Notes: a model not told the origin generated them from the sequence alone. A stretch of 7,594 nt of DNA from Alkalihalobacillus alcalophilus ATCC 27647 = CGMCC 1.3604 (GCF_000292245.2 NZ_ALPT02000128.1:1-7594), one strand, 5' to 3'. Positions 1 to 6,973 are shown, numbered from the stretch's first letter. Program-made: numbers and translations.

Positions 1-1
1 T

Positions 2-176
2 AAAGGGAATCAAAGGCCCCCAATGATTCCAAAAGCAAATGAATAAAAGCCGCAAAGGGAATCAAAGGCCGCCAATGGAACCCGAAGCCATGAATTAAAG
101 CCGCAAAGGGAATCAAAGCCTCGCAATGAGTCCCAAAGCCATCGAATCAAAGCTCAAAAGGGAATCACATGAACCC
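2..176. repeat. Degenerate tandem array, 51-52 nt period, about 3.4 copies (left array)
   Basis: Units begin with AAAGGGAATCA at 2, 54, 105 and 157, giving periods of 52, 51 and 52 nt. Each full unit carries, in order, GGGAATCAAAG, a CAATG core, an AAGC block and a GAATnAAAGC segment, so GAAT-AAAG occurs twice per unit. The fourth copy decays after about 20 nt. The array probably continues upstream of the window. No open frame with a ribosome binding site is present, and it ends about 45 nt before the promoter of the next gene. The function is unknown; it looks like an intergenic repeat family rather than a coding sequence. Confidence 0.85.
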
Positions 177-221
177 AATCAATCCGTTTATCTAACGCTT
201 TACTACGTTAATCGGATCTTA

Positions 222-250
222 TTTACAATAATGAAGTCGGGGTGTATACT
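222..250 (+). promoter_or_regulatory. Sigma-A promoter upstream of the YitT-family gene
   Basis: TTTACA (222-227), a 17-nt spacer and TATACT (245-250) each match the sigma-A consensus at five of six positions. Transcription would start near 256-258, giving a leader of about 57 nt to the start at 314. No terminator separates the YitT-family gene from cccB, so this promoter probably serves both. Confidence 0.75.
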
Positions 251-301
251 ACGCAAGGATTCTATTGAAAATAGACATACTAACAATAGAAGAATGGTGT
301 A

Positions 302-308
302 AGGGAGG
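302..308 (+). promoter_or_regulatory. Ribosome binding site that bears on the YitT-family start
   Basis: AGGGAGG at 302-308 lies 5 nt before a TTG codon at 314 and 11 nt before an in-frame ATG at 320. Neither spacing is ideal. TTG at 314 is kept because 11 nt is long, but ATG at 320 (two codons shorter) is a real alternative; the GGAG at 316-319 is too close to that ATG to act as its own site. Confidence 0.6.
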
Positions 309-313
309 CTTTT

Positions 314-1192
314 TTGGAGATGAGTAAGAGGAGAGAAGTAAAACAAAGAGGGAAGATTTGGGATTTTTTCTTTGTTTATGGTCATATACTGCTTGGTTCG
401 GCAATTGTGGCAATTTCATTTAATTTATTTTTGCTGCCGAATAAGATTGCTTCTGGTGGTGTTAGTGGTTTAAGTACGATTTTAAATTATGTTTTTGGAT
501 TTGAGCCGGCTTATACACAGTGGGCCTTTAACATACCTTTGTTTATTTTAGGGCTTATTTTATTAGGTGGACTTAAATATGGAGCGAAGACAATAGTAGG
601 AACGGTTTTTTTACCTTTTGTTGTTTTATTAACTCGAGATTGGTCGGTTGGTTTTGAGGATCCGTTACTTGGGGCACTCTTTGGCGGAATCGGTGTAGGT
701 TTAGGATTAGGAATTGTTTTCCGAGCAAATGCTAGTACAGGAGGAACCGATTTAGCGGCACAAATCATTCAGAAGTTTACGGGAATCAGTATTGGAACAG
801 CTGTTTTTCTAATGGATGGTTTAATTGTAATCACATCTGCTGTTGCTTTTGGGCTTGAATTAGCACTTTATGCGTTAATTTCATTATTTGTTACAGGAAA
901 GACGATTGATATTGTGCAAATGGGGGTAGGATATGCAAAGATAGCTTTAATTATCTCAGACCATCAAGACGAAGTGAAAAATGGCATTTTGAAAGAAGTG
1001 GATAGAGGGGTGACGAAGCTGAGTGGACATGGTGGATACACAAATCAGGAAAGAGATGTCTTGATGTGTGTAGTCAATCAGGGCGAGGTCACAAAATTGA
1101 AACAAATAGTCAAAACCATTGATCCAAATGCGTTTGTTGTTGTTACGAACGCAACCGAGGTGCTTGGTGAAGGATTCAATCGCACGAATTAA
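314..1192 (+). CDS. yvjA: YitT family membrane protein with C-terminal DUF2179 domain (YvjA-like)
   Basis: A 292-residue integral membrane protein of the YitT (DUF161 plus DUF2179) family, whose biochemical role is not established. Hydrophobic segments are visible at about residues 18-41, 71-87, 93-107, 119-137 and 160-195. Between them are family-like motifs: the LPNKIASGGVSGL stretch after the first segment and ASTGGTD at 140-146. The C-terminal third is soluble and carries the RGVTKLSGHGGYT motif (231-243) typical of DUF2179, which probably sits in the cytoplasm. Length is normal for the family. It starts at a TTG codon behind AGGGAGG. The cccB start follows 51 nt after the stop with no terminator, so the two are likely cotranscribed. 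The symbol rests on position next to cccB-ftsEX, as I recall for B. subtilis yvjA; paralogues are common in Bacillaceae, so the family is sure and the symbol less so. Confidence 0.9.
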   Translation: MEMSKRREVKQRGKIWDFFFVYGHILLGSAIVAISFNLFLLPNKIASGGVSGLSTILNYVFGFEPAYTQWAFNIPLFILGLILLGGLKYGAKTIVGTVFLPFVVLLTRDWSVGFEDPLLGALFGGIGVGLGLGIVFRANASTGGTDLAAQIIQKFTGISIGTAVFLMDGLIVITSAVAFGLELALYALISLFVTGKTIDIVQMGVGYAKIALIISDHQDEVKNGILKEVDRGVTKLSGHGGYTNQERDVLMCVVNQGEVTKLKQIVKTIDPNAFVVVTNATEVLGEGFNRTN

Positions 1193-1243
1193 TTGAGAGA
1201 TTGAGCTATACTAAAAACATCTTGTAGTAAAGGAGGGAAAAAA

Positions 1244-1606
1244 ATGAAAAAATTTCTTATAGCTCTTGGGCTAGTTGTTGCTTTAACTGCCTGTGGTGGT
1301 GCAACTGATGAAAATGTAGCTCCTGAGGAAGATGCAGGGACAGAAGCTCCAGCTGATGAGGAAGTAGATAGCGGAGCAGAAGGTACTGTGGATGCAGATG
1401 CAGCAAGAGGAACTTATGAGCAAAGCTGTATTGGGTGTCATGGTGGCGACTTAGCAGGTGGTGCTGGTCCTGGTTTAGTTGGGACAGGCTATTCACCTGA
1501 TGAAATTTTAACCATCATCCAAGAAGGGAAAGGAACTATGCCAGGCTTCCCGAACATTCCCGACAACGAAGCTGAAAACTTAGCGATCTGGATTTCAGAA
1601 CAATAA
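1244..1606 (+). CDS. cccB: Cytochrome c-551, membrane-anchored lipoprotein
   Basis: A small class I c-type cytochrome of 120 residues that carries electrons on the outer face of the membrane, in B. subtilis towards cytochrome c oxidase. Residues 1-16 are a lipoprotein signal with lipobox LTAC, so Cys17 should be lipid-modified after cleavage. Residues 18-55 are a flexible linker very rich in Asp, Glu and Ala. The haem site is CIGCH (Cys62, Cys65, His66), and Met99 in GTMPGFPN is the likely second axial ligand. The C-terminal AENLAIWIS helix is typical. A strong site TAAAGGAGGG ends 6 nt before the ATG. A terminator begins 12 nt after the stop, so it is last in its transcription unit. The acidic linker is longer and more charged than expected for a simple spacer and suggests an alkaline habitat (inference). 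CccB rather than CccA is supported by the lipobox and by the neighbouring ftsEX. Confidence 0.95.
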   Translation: MKKFLIALGLVVALTACGGATDENVAPEEDAGTEAPADEEVDSGAEGTVDADAARGTYEQSCIGCHGGDLAGGAGPGLVGTGYSPDEILTIIQEGKGTMPGFPNIPDNEAENLAIWISEQ

Positions 1607-1618
1607 TGATTAGATAAG

Positions 1619-1664
1619 ACCGTTTCCTTCTATAATCTATGTAGAGGTGAGGCGGTTTTTTTTT
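1619..1664 (+). terminator. Intrinsic terminator after cccB
   Basis: ACCGTTTC (1619-1626) pairs with GAGGCGGT (1649-1656), and CTTCTA (1627-1632) with TAGAGG (1642-1647). This gives a 14-bp stem with three G-U pairs and one bulged T at 1648, a 9-nt loop, and then a T-run to 1664. It closes the yvjA-cccB unit. Confidence 0.88.
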
Positions 1665-2158
1665 GTGAGGTGAACCTTGATTGGGTGTCACTAATTCGCC
1701 ATATATCGCCCCTAAAAAAGACCTATACATATCACAAGAAATAGAAGTGACTTTTTAATGAGAATAGTCTGTTAGTCCTTGAGTCAATGAAAGGTAGAAA
1801 TGGGGATTCATGACCGTTTTGTGTTCATTTTGACCTAATGATCCTTTGCTCAAACTACTCAATTGGGAGCATTTTTATAAGTATACTGATTTTTTTGTGA
1901 ACATATTGAGAGTAACTGCTGACTCAATTGTATTCGTTTTCAAAAGGTGGATTGAAATGAAATTGTAATAAAAATCCTAAGTCATGAGTTTTTAAATAGT
2001 GTTATAATGGATAAGCAGTATGACAAATGATTTCAAAAAGGTTGTGATTATTACATATTTCAACATTCGAAAATAGGGGAAAAATGACGTAAAATAAGCG
2101 TTCGCAGTCTAAAAGGAGAGTTAATAAAAAAGGAATTAGGACGCAAGGAAGTGATAAT
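1665..2158. other. Gene-free 494-nt region between cccB terminator and ftsE
   Basis: No frame on either strand has a convincing start, ribosome binding site and length. The reverse-strand frame across 1536-1730 runs into cccB and its terminator and is a shadow. The stretch is AT-rich. The recognisable elements are the extended -10 promoter at 2000-2008, the ftsE ribosome binding site, and a leader of about 145 nt. Two tiny start-stop units with fair ribosome binding sites occur (ATG at 1957 and ATG at 2084) and are unlikely to be genes. CTCAATTG occurs twice (within 1858-1865 and 1923-1930) without clear meaning. Confidence 0.6.
2000..2008 (+). promoter_or_regulatory. Extended -10 promoter for the ftsE-ftsX-M23 unit
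   Basis: TGTTATAAT is a perfect TATAAT (2003-2008) with the TGn extension at 2000-2002. Upstream at 17 nt there is no good -35 hexamer (AGTCAT at 1980-1985), which is typical of extended -10 promoters. Initiation near 2014-2016 would leave a leader of about 145 nt before ftsE. Confidence 0.65.
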
Positions 2159-2850
2159 ATGCCAATGATTAAAATGAAAGACGTTTGGAAAACTTATCCA
2201 AATAATGTTAAAGCCATTAACGGTATTAACATTTCTATAGATAAAGGTGAATTTGTATATGTAGTCGGACCAAGTGGGGCAGGAAAGTCGACTTTTATAA
2301 AAATGATGTATCGGGAGGAAAAGCCTTCAAAAGGGGAAATCTTCATTGGAGATACAAATATTGGCAAAGTAAAAGAAAGACAAGTCCCATATATAAGAAG
2401 GAAAATAGGAGTAGTGTTCCAGGACTTTCGTCTATTACAGCAATTGACAGTGTATGAAAATATCGCTTATGCACTAGAAGTAATTGAAGAAAGCAGGGAT
2501 GTCATTAAAAGAAAAGTGATGGATGTCCTTGATATTGTTCAATTAAAAATAAAGCACGTTCTTATCCATCTGAATTGTCTGGTGGAGAGCAGCAACGTGT
2601 GGCGATTGCACGTGCAATTGTAAATAGTCCTGAATTATTAATTGCAGATGAGCCAACGGGGAACTTAGATCCAGATACAGCATGGGAAATAATGGATATA
2701 TTAGATGACATTAATCATCGTGGAACAACGATTATTATGGCTACGCATAACAAGGATATCGTAAATACGATTAAAAAACGCGTGATTGCGATTGAGTCTG
2801 GTCGAATTGTTCGTGATGAAGTAAGGGGGAACTACGGTTATGAAACTTAG
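2159..2850 (+). CDS. ftsE: Cell division ATP-binding protein FtsE, interrupted by a one-base frameshift
   Basis: FtsE is the cytoplasmic ATPase of the FtsEX complex, which uses ATP to switch on cell-wall hydrolases outside the membrane. All ABC motifs are present across two frames: Walker A GPSGAGKST, Q-loop VFQDF, signature LSGGEQQR, Walker B with DEPTGNLD, and the H-loop ATHN. From the ATG at 2159 (site AAGGAAGTGA, 2145-2154) the frame is correct to Leu-Lys at codons 129-130. It then reads out of phase and stops at 2621-2623, giving 154 residues. The right sequence (AAT AAA GCA, Asn-Lys-Ala-Arg) resumes one base back. Adding one A to the run at 2545-2549 gives an uninterrupted protein of 230 residues, the normal length (228 in B. 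subtilis as I recall). The break is most simply a homopolymer sequencing error; a true inactivating mutation or a -1 slip at the A-run is possible. The end overlaps ftsX by 11 nt. A TTG at 2575 is not a real start. Confidence 0.93.
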
Positions 2851-3730
2851 AACCCTCGGAAGGCATGCAAAAGAAGGGACAAAGAACTTAGCTCGTAATG
2901 GATGGATGACTTTTGCATCAATTAGTGCCGTTACGATTATGTTATTTGTCGTTGGTGTGTTTTTCTTATTGATTTTAAATATTAACCACATTACTTCTTC
3001 TGTGGAGGATAATGTTGAAGTCCGAGTTCATATTGAGCTAACGGCAACGGAAGAAAATCAGGACGAGTTAAAAGAAGAAATAGAGGCACTCAATCATGTT
3101 GAATCTGTAACCTTTGTCGATAGAGAAGAAGGACTTAATCAATTGATTGATAGTATGGACAGTGGAGCCGTATTTGAATCGTTACGTGAAGAAAATCCTT
3201 TAAATGATGTGTTTGTTGTGCGAGCAGAAACTCCACAATTGACGGAGCCAGTTGCTCTTCAAATTCAAGGTTTAACTCATGTTGAAAGTGTCAATTACGG
3301 TGAAGATATTATTGAGAACCTATTTACAGTGACTAATTTTATTCGTGTGATCGGTGCTGTTCTTGTAGTGGGTATGTTATTTACAGCGATTTTCTTGATC
3401 GCAAATACTATTAAACTAACAATTGTGGCAAGAAAACGAGAAATTAGAATTATGAAACTAGTTGGAGCTACAAACGGATTTATTAGATGGCCATTCTTTG
3501 TAGAAGGGTTGTTACTTGGTATCATCGGAGCGTTAATTCCTGTATTGGTGATTGGTTTTGGGTACAATTATATTTTCCAAAATTATGATACGAATTTCCA
3601 AGTGATGAATTTCTCCTTATTAGAACCATCAGCCTTCCTGTGGCAAATTGCTGTGATCATTATCGGGGTCGGAGCGGTTGTCGGAGTATGGGGAAGTTTA
3701 ATGTCTGTTCGTAAGTTCTTAAAAGTATAA
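2840..3730 (+). CDS. ftsX: Cell division protein FtsX, membrane subunit of FtsEX
   Basis: FtsX is the membrane partner of FtsE and passes the ATPase signal to a wall hydrolase through its outer domain. The 296 residues show the standard layout: a basic cytoplasmic N-terminus, TM1 at about 24-47, a large outer loop at about 48-165, TM2 at 168-190, TM3 at 220-244 and TM4 at 266-288. The cytoplasmic stretch 198-213, KREIRIMKLVGATNG, is the classic FtsX/MacB coupling motif between TM2 and TM3. The outer loop is strongly acidic (runs such as DELKEEIEAL). The ATG lies inside the end of ftsE (11-nt overlap) with AAGGGGG at 2821-2827, so translation is probably coupled to ftsE; a real ftsE frameshift would weaken it. 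The next gene follows after 66 nt with no terminator or credible promoter. The length and all features are intact. Confidence 0.96.
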   Translation: MKLRTLGRHAKEGTKNLARNGWMTFASISAVTIMLFVVGVFFLLILNINHITSSVEDNVEVRVHIELTATEENQDELKEEIEALNHVESVTFVDREEGLNQLIDSMDSGAVFESLREENPLNDVFVVRAETPQLTEPVALQIQGLTHVESVNYGEDIIENLFTVTNFIRVIGAVLVVGMLFTAIFLIANTIKLTIVARKREIRIMKLVGATNGFIRWPFFVEGLLLGIIGALIPVLVIGFGYNYIFQNYDTNFQVMNFSLLEPSAFLWQIAVIIIGVGAVVGVWGSLMSVRKFLKV

Positions 3731-3796
3731 AGCTGACTCGGTAAAACGAAAGGACCTCGTGTATAGAGAGAATAAAGATTTAGGAGGAACGGTTGA

Positions 3797-5221
3797 ATGA
3801 AAAGAAAGCTTTTAAATTTGACGGTTGCATCAGCTGTAGCCGTCTCTGCTTTGGCAGGACAAGCATATTTTGCTCCTACTGCCAACGCAAATGAAGAGAT
3901 CAAAAGTCAAATCTCTGAAGTGGAAGAGGAAAGAAATAAAAGACAAAATGAGGTATCTGAAAAAGAGGCCGAATTAAAAGAAATAGAAGCGGAAATCAGC
4001 GGTTTAAATGATGAGCTGGAAGAGATTGATCAAAAAACGGCTAATACAAACAAAAAAATAAGTGACAAACAAAATGAAATCTTTGAAGTTGAGGCTGAAA
4101 TTGCCGCTTTAAAAGAAGAGATTCAAATATTAGAAGAGCGTATTGCTGAACGCGATGAGCTATTAAAAGAAAGAGCAAAAACGATGTATCAAAGAGGGGA
4201 TGTAAATATCCTTGAAGTGGTTTTAGGAGCCAATAGTTTTGGGGATCTGTTAGATCGAATGACCGCTTTAACTTTAGTTGCTCAACAAGACCGTAATATT
4301 TTAGATGCTCATATCGCTGACCAAGAAGCTCTTGAAAAATCAAAAGCAGCTGTTGAAGAAAACTTAAAGACATTAGAAGGTCATTTAAGTGAACTAGAAG
4401 CTTTAAAAGCAGAGCTAGCTGAACAACGTGCCGAAAAAGATCGTTTATTAGATCAAATGGAAAACAAACATGATGATGTACATAATCACTTACTTGACAT
4501 TGAAGAAGAAGAACAAATTTTAAAAGCGCAAGAAGCGGCTTTGAAACAACAGTTAAAAGAGTGGGAAGCTGAACAAGCTCGTAAGGCAAAAGAAGCCCGT
4601 AAAGCAGAAGAAGCTCGTAAAGCCGAGGAAGAACGCCAAAAAAGAGAAGCTGAACAAACCGCAGCGGCTAGCTCAACTCCAAGTTCAAGTGGGAGTCAGA
4701 GCTCGAGTGGAAATTCAGGTAGTTCAGGTAGCGGCTCAGGCTCAAGTGGTCGCTCTAATACGGTAAGCCCTCCGCCGGCAGAATCAGGGACAATCTTTAT
4801 GAGACCTGCAACAGGAACGTTAACATCTACATATGGTTACCGTGGTTCATTTGGTCCAGGTGGCTCATTCGGTGGAAGTATGCACCACGGTATTGATATC
4901 GGGAAAAACGGTCGTACTGGAGATGTTCCAATTGTAGCAGCGGAAGCAGGACAAGTCATAACGGCTCAGTATTCAAATAGTTACGGAAACTACGTGATGA
5001 TTAGTCATATTGTCGATGGTCGTCAAATCACTACTCTTTACGCACACTTAGAGCGTATGGATGTGAGTGTAGGGAGCACAGTCTCACGTGGACAGCAAAT
5101 TGGTTTGATGGGGAATACAGGTAACTCGACAGGACCTCACCTTCATTTTGAAGTACATGAAGGTGGATGGAATCAAGCAAAATCTAATTCTGTTAATCCA
5201 CTGAATTATATTCCAAGATAA
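3797..5221 (+). CDS. Secreted coiled-coil M23 peptidoglycan endopeptidase, likely FtsEX-controlled
   Basis: A 474-residue exported protein. Residues 1-31 are a Sec signal peptide with a likely cut after ANA (29-31). Residues 33-285 form a long coiled coil broken near 127-160 by a MYQRGDVNILEVVLGANSF-type segment, the hallmark of PcsB, CwlO and EnvC hydrolases that bind FtsX. A Ser/Gly linker (about 293-331) leads to an M23 (LytM) domain at about 335-474. Its zinc and catalytic residues are present: His363 and Asp367 (HHGID), His417 (YAHLE), and His448 and His450 (HLH). It should therefore cut peptide cross-links itself, unlike E. coli EnvC, whose LytM domain is degenerate. It lies 66 nt after ftsX, with GGAGG at 3783-3787, and a terminator follows. 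B. subtilis instead uses the unlinked NlpC/P60 enzyme CwlO as its FtsEX partner. The function is inferred from architecture and position; the annotation 'murein hydrolase activator EnvC family' would be usual. Confidence 0.93.
   Translation: MKRKLLNLTVASAVAVSALAGQAYFAPTANANEEIKSQISEVEEERNKRQNEVSEKEAELKEIEAEISGLNDELEEIDQKTANTNKKISDKQNEIFEVEAEIAALKEEIQILEERIAERDELLKERAKTMYQRGDVNILEVVLGANSFGDLLDRMTALTLVAQQDRNILDAHIADQEALEKSKAAVEENLKTLEGHLSELEALKAELAEQRAEKDRLLDQMENKHDDVHNHLLDIEEEEQILKAQEAALKQQLKEWEAEQARKAKEARKAEEARKAEEERQKREAEQTAAASSTPSSSGSQSSSGNSGSSGSGSGSSGRSNTVSPPPAESGTIFMRPATGTLTSTYGYRGSFGPGGSFGGSMHHGIDIGKNGRTGDVPIVAAEAGQVITAQYSNSYGNYVMISHIVDGRQITTLYAHLERMDVSVGSTVSRGQQIGLMGNTGNSTGPHLHFEVHEGGWNQAKSNSVNPLNYIPR
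4577..4630 (+). repeat. Three tandem 18-nt repeats in the coiled coil of the M23 gene
   Basis: Copies lie at 4577-4594, 4595-4612 and 4613-4630 and encode Ala-Arg-Lys-Ala-(Lys/Glu)-Glu three times (residues 261-278), followed by a weaker Glu-Arg-Gln-Lys continuation. The period is a multiple of three, so copy-number change would keep the frame and lengthen or shorten the helix before the Ser/Gly linker. Confidence 0.8.
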
Positions 5222-5230
5222 GTAGAGTCT

Positions 5231-5264
5231 AAAACCTTATAGCCTTTGGCTATAAGGTTTTTTT
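5231..5264 (+). terminator. Strong intrinsic terminator after the M23 gene
   Basis: A perfect 14-bp stem, 5231-5244 pairing with 5248-5261, around a TTT loop (5245-5247), runs into T's to 5264. The A-run on the left arm means it could also stop transcription from the right. It ends the ftsE-ftsX-M23 unit. Confidence 0.95.
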
Positions 5265-5344
5265 ATCATAAGATTAGATTTTTATTCGTAAGACTACGGT
5301 ATATAGCATGAAAATTTTTCTTGGGGATTTTGATGGGATTCTTT

Positions 5345-5373
5345 TTGACTTCACTTGTGGCTTTGTCTAAAAT
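5345..5373 (+). promoter_or_regulatory. Sigma-A promoter for ctpB
   Basis: TTGACT (5345-5350), a 17-nt spacer and TAAAAT (5368-5373) match the vegetative consensus at five of six positions in both boxes. Initiation near 5380 gives a leader of about 130 nt. In B. subtilis ctpB is a sporulation gene, but I found no convincing sigma-F or sigma-G boxes in this gap. Confidence 0.65.
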
Positions 5374-5497
5374 GGTGGGAAAGGAAAACAACATATTATC
5401 GTGAGCGATTACATATGATAAACTGTTAATATAGGACAAACTTAGGTGTAAAGAATCGGCTATAAGTCGTTGTAATTTCATTTGTTGATTATAAATT

Positions 5498-5505
5498 AGG
5501 AGTGG
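5498..5505 (+). promoter_or_regulatory. Ribosome binding site deciding the GTG start of ctpB
   Basis: AGGAGTGG at 5498-5505 places the GGAG core 7 nt before GTG at 5510, the frame of the protease. An overlapping ATG at 5508 is in another frame and meets a stop after ten codons, so it is not the start. Initiation at that ATG would compete with the GTG. Confidence 0.7.
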
Positions 5506-5509
5506 TCAT

Positions 5510-6973
5510 GTGGGCAACAAGCGTTGGTTTTATTTACTAATAGGAATTGTGTTAGCAATTGGGGCGGTTAGTATTTTTACGCTTGATTCACCTCAATTAA
5601 GCAATACAAAAGAAGTCGCTAGTACAGTCGATAGTAGCGGGGGAACACAGGAAGTAGTCGAATTATCGGATCAAGAGTTATTAGAGAAATTTGCTCTAGC
5701 TTTACAAATTATTGAGGATCAATATATTGATGAAGTGGACCAGACAGAACTTGTTGAAGGGGCCATTAAAGGGATGCTTGAAACTTTAGAGGACCCTTAT
5801 TCGGACTATATGGATCAAGAAACGGCTCGTCAATTTGAAGAGTCACTAGATTCACATTTTGAAGGAATTGGAGCAGAGGTCAGTATGGTTGATGGTAAAG
5901 TAACTATCGTTGCCCCAATTCGAGACTCACCAGCAGAAAGAGCGGGATTGCAACCAAATGATCAAATCGTTCAAATTGACGGCGAAAGTATAGAAGGCCT
6001 TTCTTTAAATGAGGCTGTATTACAAATACGTGGTGAAAAGGGAACAACGGTTACTTTGACAGTGGAGCGACCTGGTGTCAATGAACCAATTGAATTCCAA
6101 ATCGTTCGTGATGAAATTCCAATTGAAACAGTTGTTGGTGAGATGATTGAACAAGATGGAAAAAATATCGGTTACATCATTATATCCTCTTTTTCAATTG
6201 ATACCGCGGAACGTTTTGAAGCGGCTTTAAATGAATTAGAAGCTAGTGGAATAGACGGTTTAGTAATTGATGTACGCGGGAACCCAGGAGGATATTTAAA
6301 ATCAGTAGAAGATATTGGTGACTTGATTATCCCTGGTGGTGAACCAGTTGTCCAAATCGAGAATCGTCAAGGACAAAAAGAACGTCATATTTCTTCTTTG
6401 AATGAAATAAAACCATACCCTATTGTTGGAGTGACGGACGGAGCAAGTGCTTCTGCTTCTGAAATCTTGGCTGGTGCCTTAATTGAAGCGGGAGGTTATG
6501 ATGTTGTGGGAGACACAACATTTGGAAAAGGGACAGTGCAGCAAACGATTCCGATGGGAGATGGAAGTCAATTAAAACTTTCTTTATTCCGTTGGTTAAC
6601 ATCAGCAGGGAATGATATTCACGGGGAAGGTGTGGAGCCTACTGTAAAAGTGATGCAGCCAGATTATTTCTATGTACCACCTGTTACCGCTCAAGAAACA
6701 TTAAAGCCTGAAATGTTAAATGAACAAATTCGTAGTGCACAAATTATGTTAACGGGATTAGGTTTTGACATTTCACGTGATGACGGGTTTTATGATGAAG
6801 AAACGGAGGAAGCCGTAAAAGCTTTCCAACAAGATAATGGATTTGAAAGCACTGGAGAAATTGATGTAGAAACGGCAGCGGAAATCCAAAACCAAATCAT
6901 CGAACAAATCCGTAACAGAGCAAACGATCAACAGCTACAAAAAGCGATCGAGTTGATTGTTGAAGAAAAATAA
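5510..6973 (+). CDS. ctpB: S41 carboxy-terminal processing protease with PDZ and peptidoglycan-binding domains (CtpB-like)
   Basis: A 487-residue serine protease anchored by one membrane segment (residues 6-25) with its body outside the membrane. A helical region (about 50-110) is followed by a PDZ domain (about 112-190), which gates substrate access. The S41 core (about 200-380) has the Ser-Lys-Gln catalytic set: Ser315 in GASASASEI, Lys340 and Gln344 in TFGKGTVQQ. The 25- and 4-residue spacings equal those of E. coli Tsp and B. subtilis CtpB. Residues 403-462 form a PG_binding_1 fold (GLGFD, DGFYDEETEEAVKAFQ, GEIDVETA), suggesting wall attachment. In B. subtilis the ftsX-proximal S41 enzyme, CtpB, cleaves SpoIVFA to help activate sigma-K. 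The symbol rests on this synteny; CtpA-like paralogues share the architecture. The gene has its own promoter and terminators on both sides. No defect is visible. Confidence 0.93.
   Translation: MGNKRWFYLLIGIVLAIGAVSIFTLDSPQLSNTKEVASTVDSSGGTQEVVELSDQELLEKFALALQIIEDQYIDEVDQTELVEGAIKGMLETLEDPYSDYMDQETARQFEESLDSHFEGIGAEVSMVDGKVTIVAPIRDSPAERAGLQPNDQIVQIDGESIEGLSLNEAVLQIRGEKGTTVTLTVERPGVNEPIEFQIVRDEIPIETVVGEMIEQDGKNIGYIIISSFSIDTAERFEAALNELEASGIDGLVIDVRGNPGGYLKSVEDIGDLIIPGGEPVVQIENRQGQKERHISSLNEIKPYPIVGVTDGASASASEILAGALIEAGGYDVVGDTTFGKGTVQQTIPMGDGSQLKLSLFRWLTSAGNDIHGEGVEPTVKVMQPDYFYVPPVTAQETLKPEMLNEQIRSAQIMLTGLGFDISRDDGFYDEETEEAVKAFQQDNGFESTGEIDVETAAEIQNQIIEQIRNRANDQQLQKAIELIVEEK

Noticed and set aside
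203..768. Reverse-strand frames at 203-385 and 511-768
   Set aside because: The first covers the yvjA promoter and start region and the second lies inside yvjA; neither has a ribosome binding site or recognisable protein features.
1193..1228. Independent promoter for cccB from TTGAGA (1193) and TATACT (1207)
   Set aside because: The spacing of 8 nt is impossible for sigma-A, and alternative pairings such as TTGAGC-16-TGTAGT are poor; readthrough from yvjA is simpler.
1957..1968. Leader peptide gene ATG AAA TTG TAA behind AAAAGGTGG
   Set aside because: It lies upstream of the mapped-by-eye promoter, is three codons long, and has no attenuator hairpin after it.
2575..2850. Separate small gene starting at TTG 2575
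   Set aside because: It is the second half of FtsE (signature motif, Walker B, H-loop) in the shifted frame; the TTG encodes the leucine of LSGGEQQR.
4041..4589. Reverse-strand frame of 182 codons under the M23 gene
   Set aside because: It is antisense to a clear coiled-coil coding region, is leucine- and glutamine-rich as expected from the complement of Glu/Lys/Ala codons, and has no ribosome binding site.
5299..5335. Sigma-F or sigma-G boxes upstream of ctpB (GTATA and GCATG followed by GGGGATTTTG)
   Set aside because: The -10 parts do not match at the required spacing; the sigma-A boxes at 5345-5373 are much better.
5470..5495. TTGTAA and TATAAA as a second ctpB promoter
   Set aside because: The spacer is only 14 nt and the start point would fall on the ribosome binding site and start codon.
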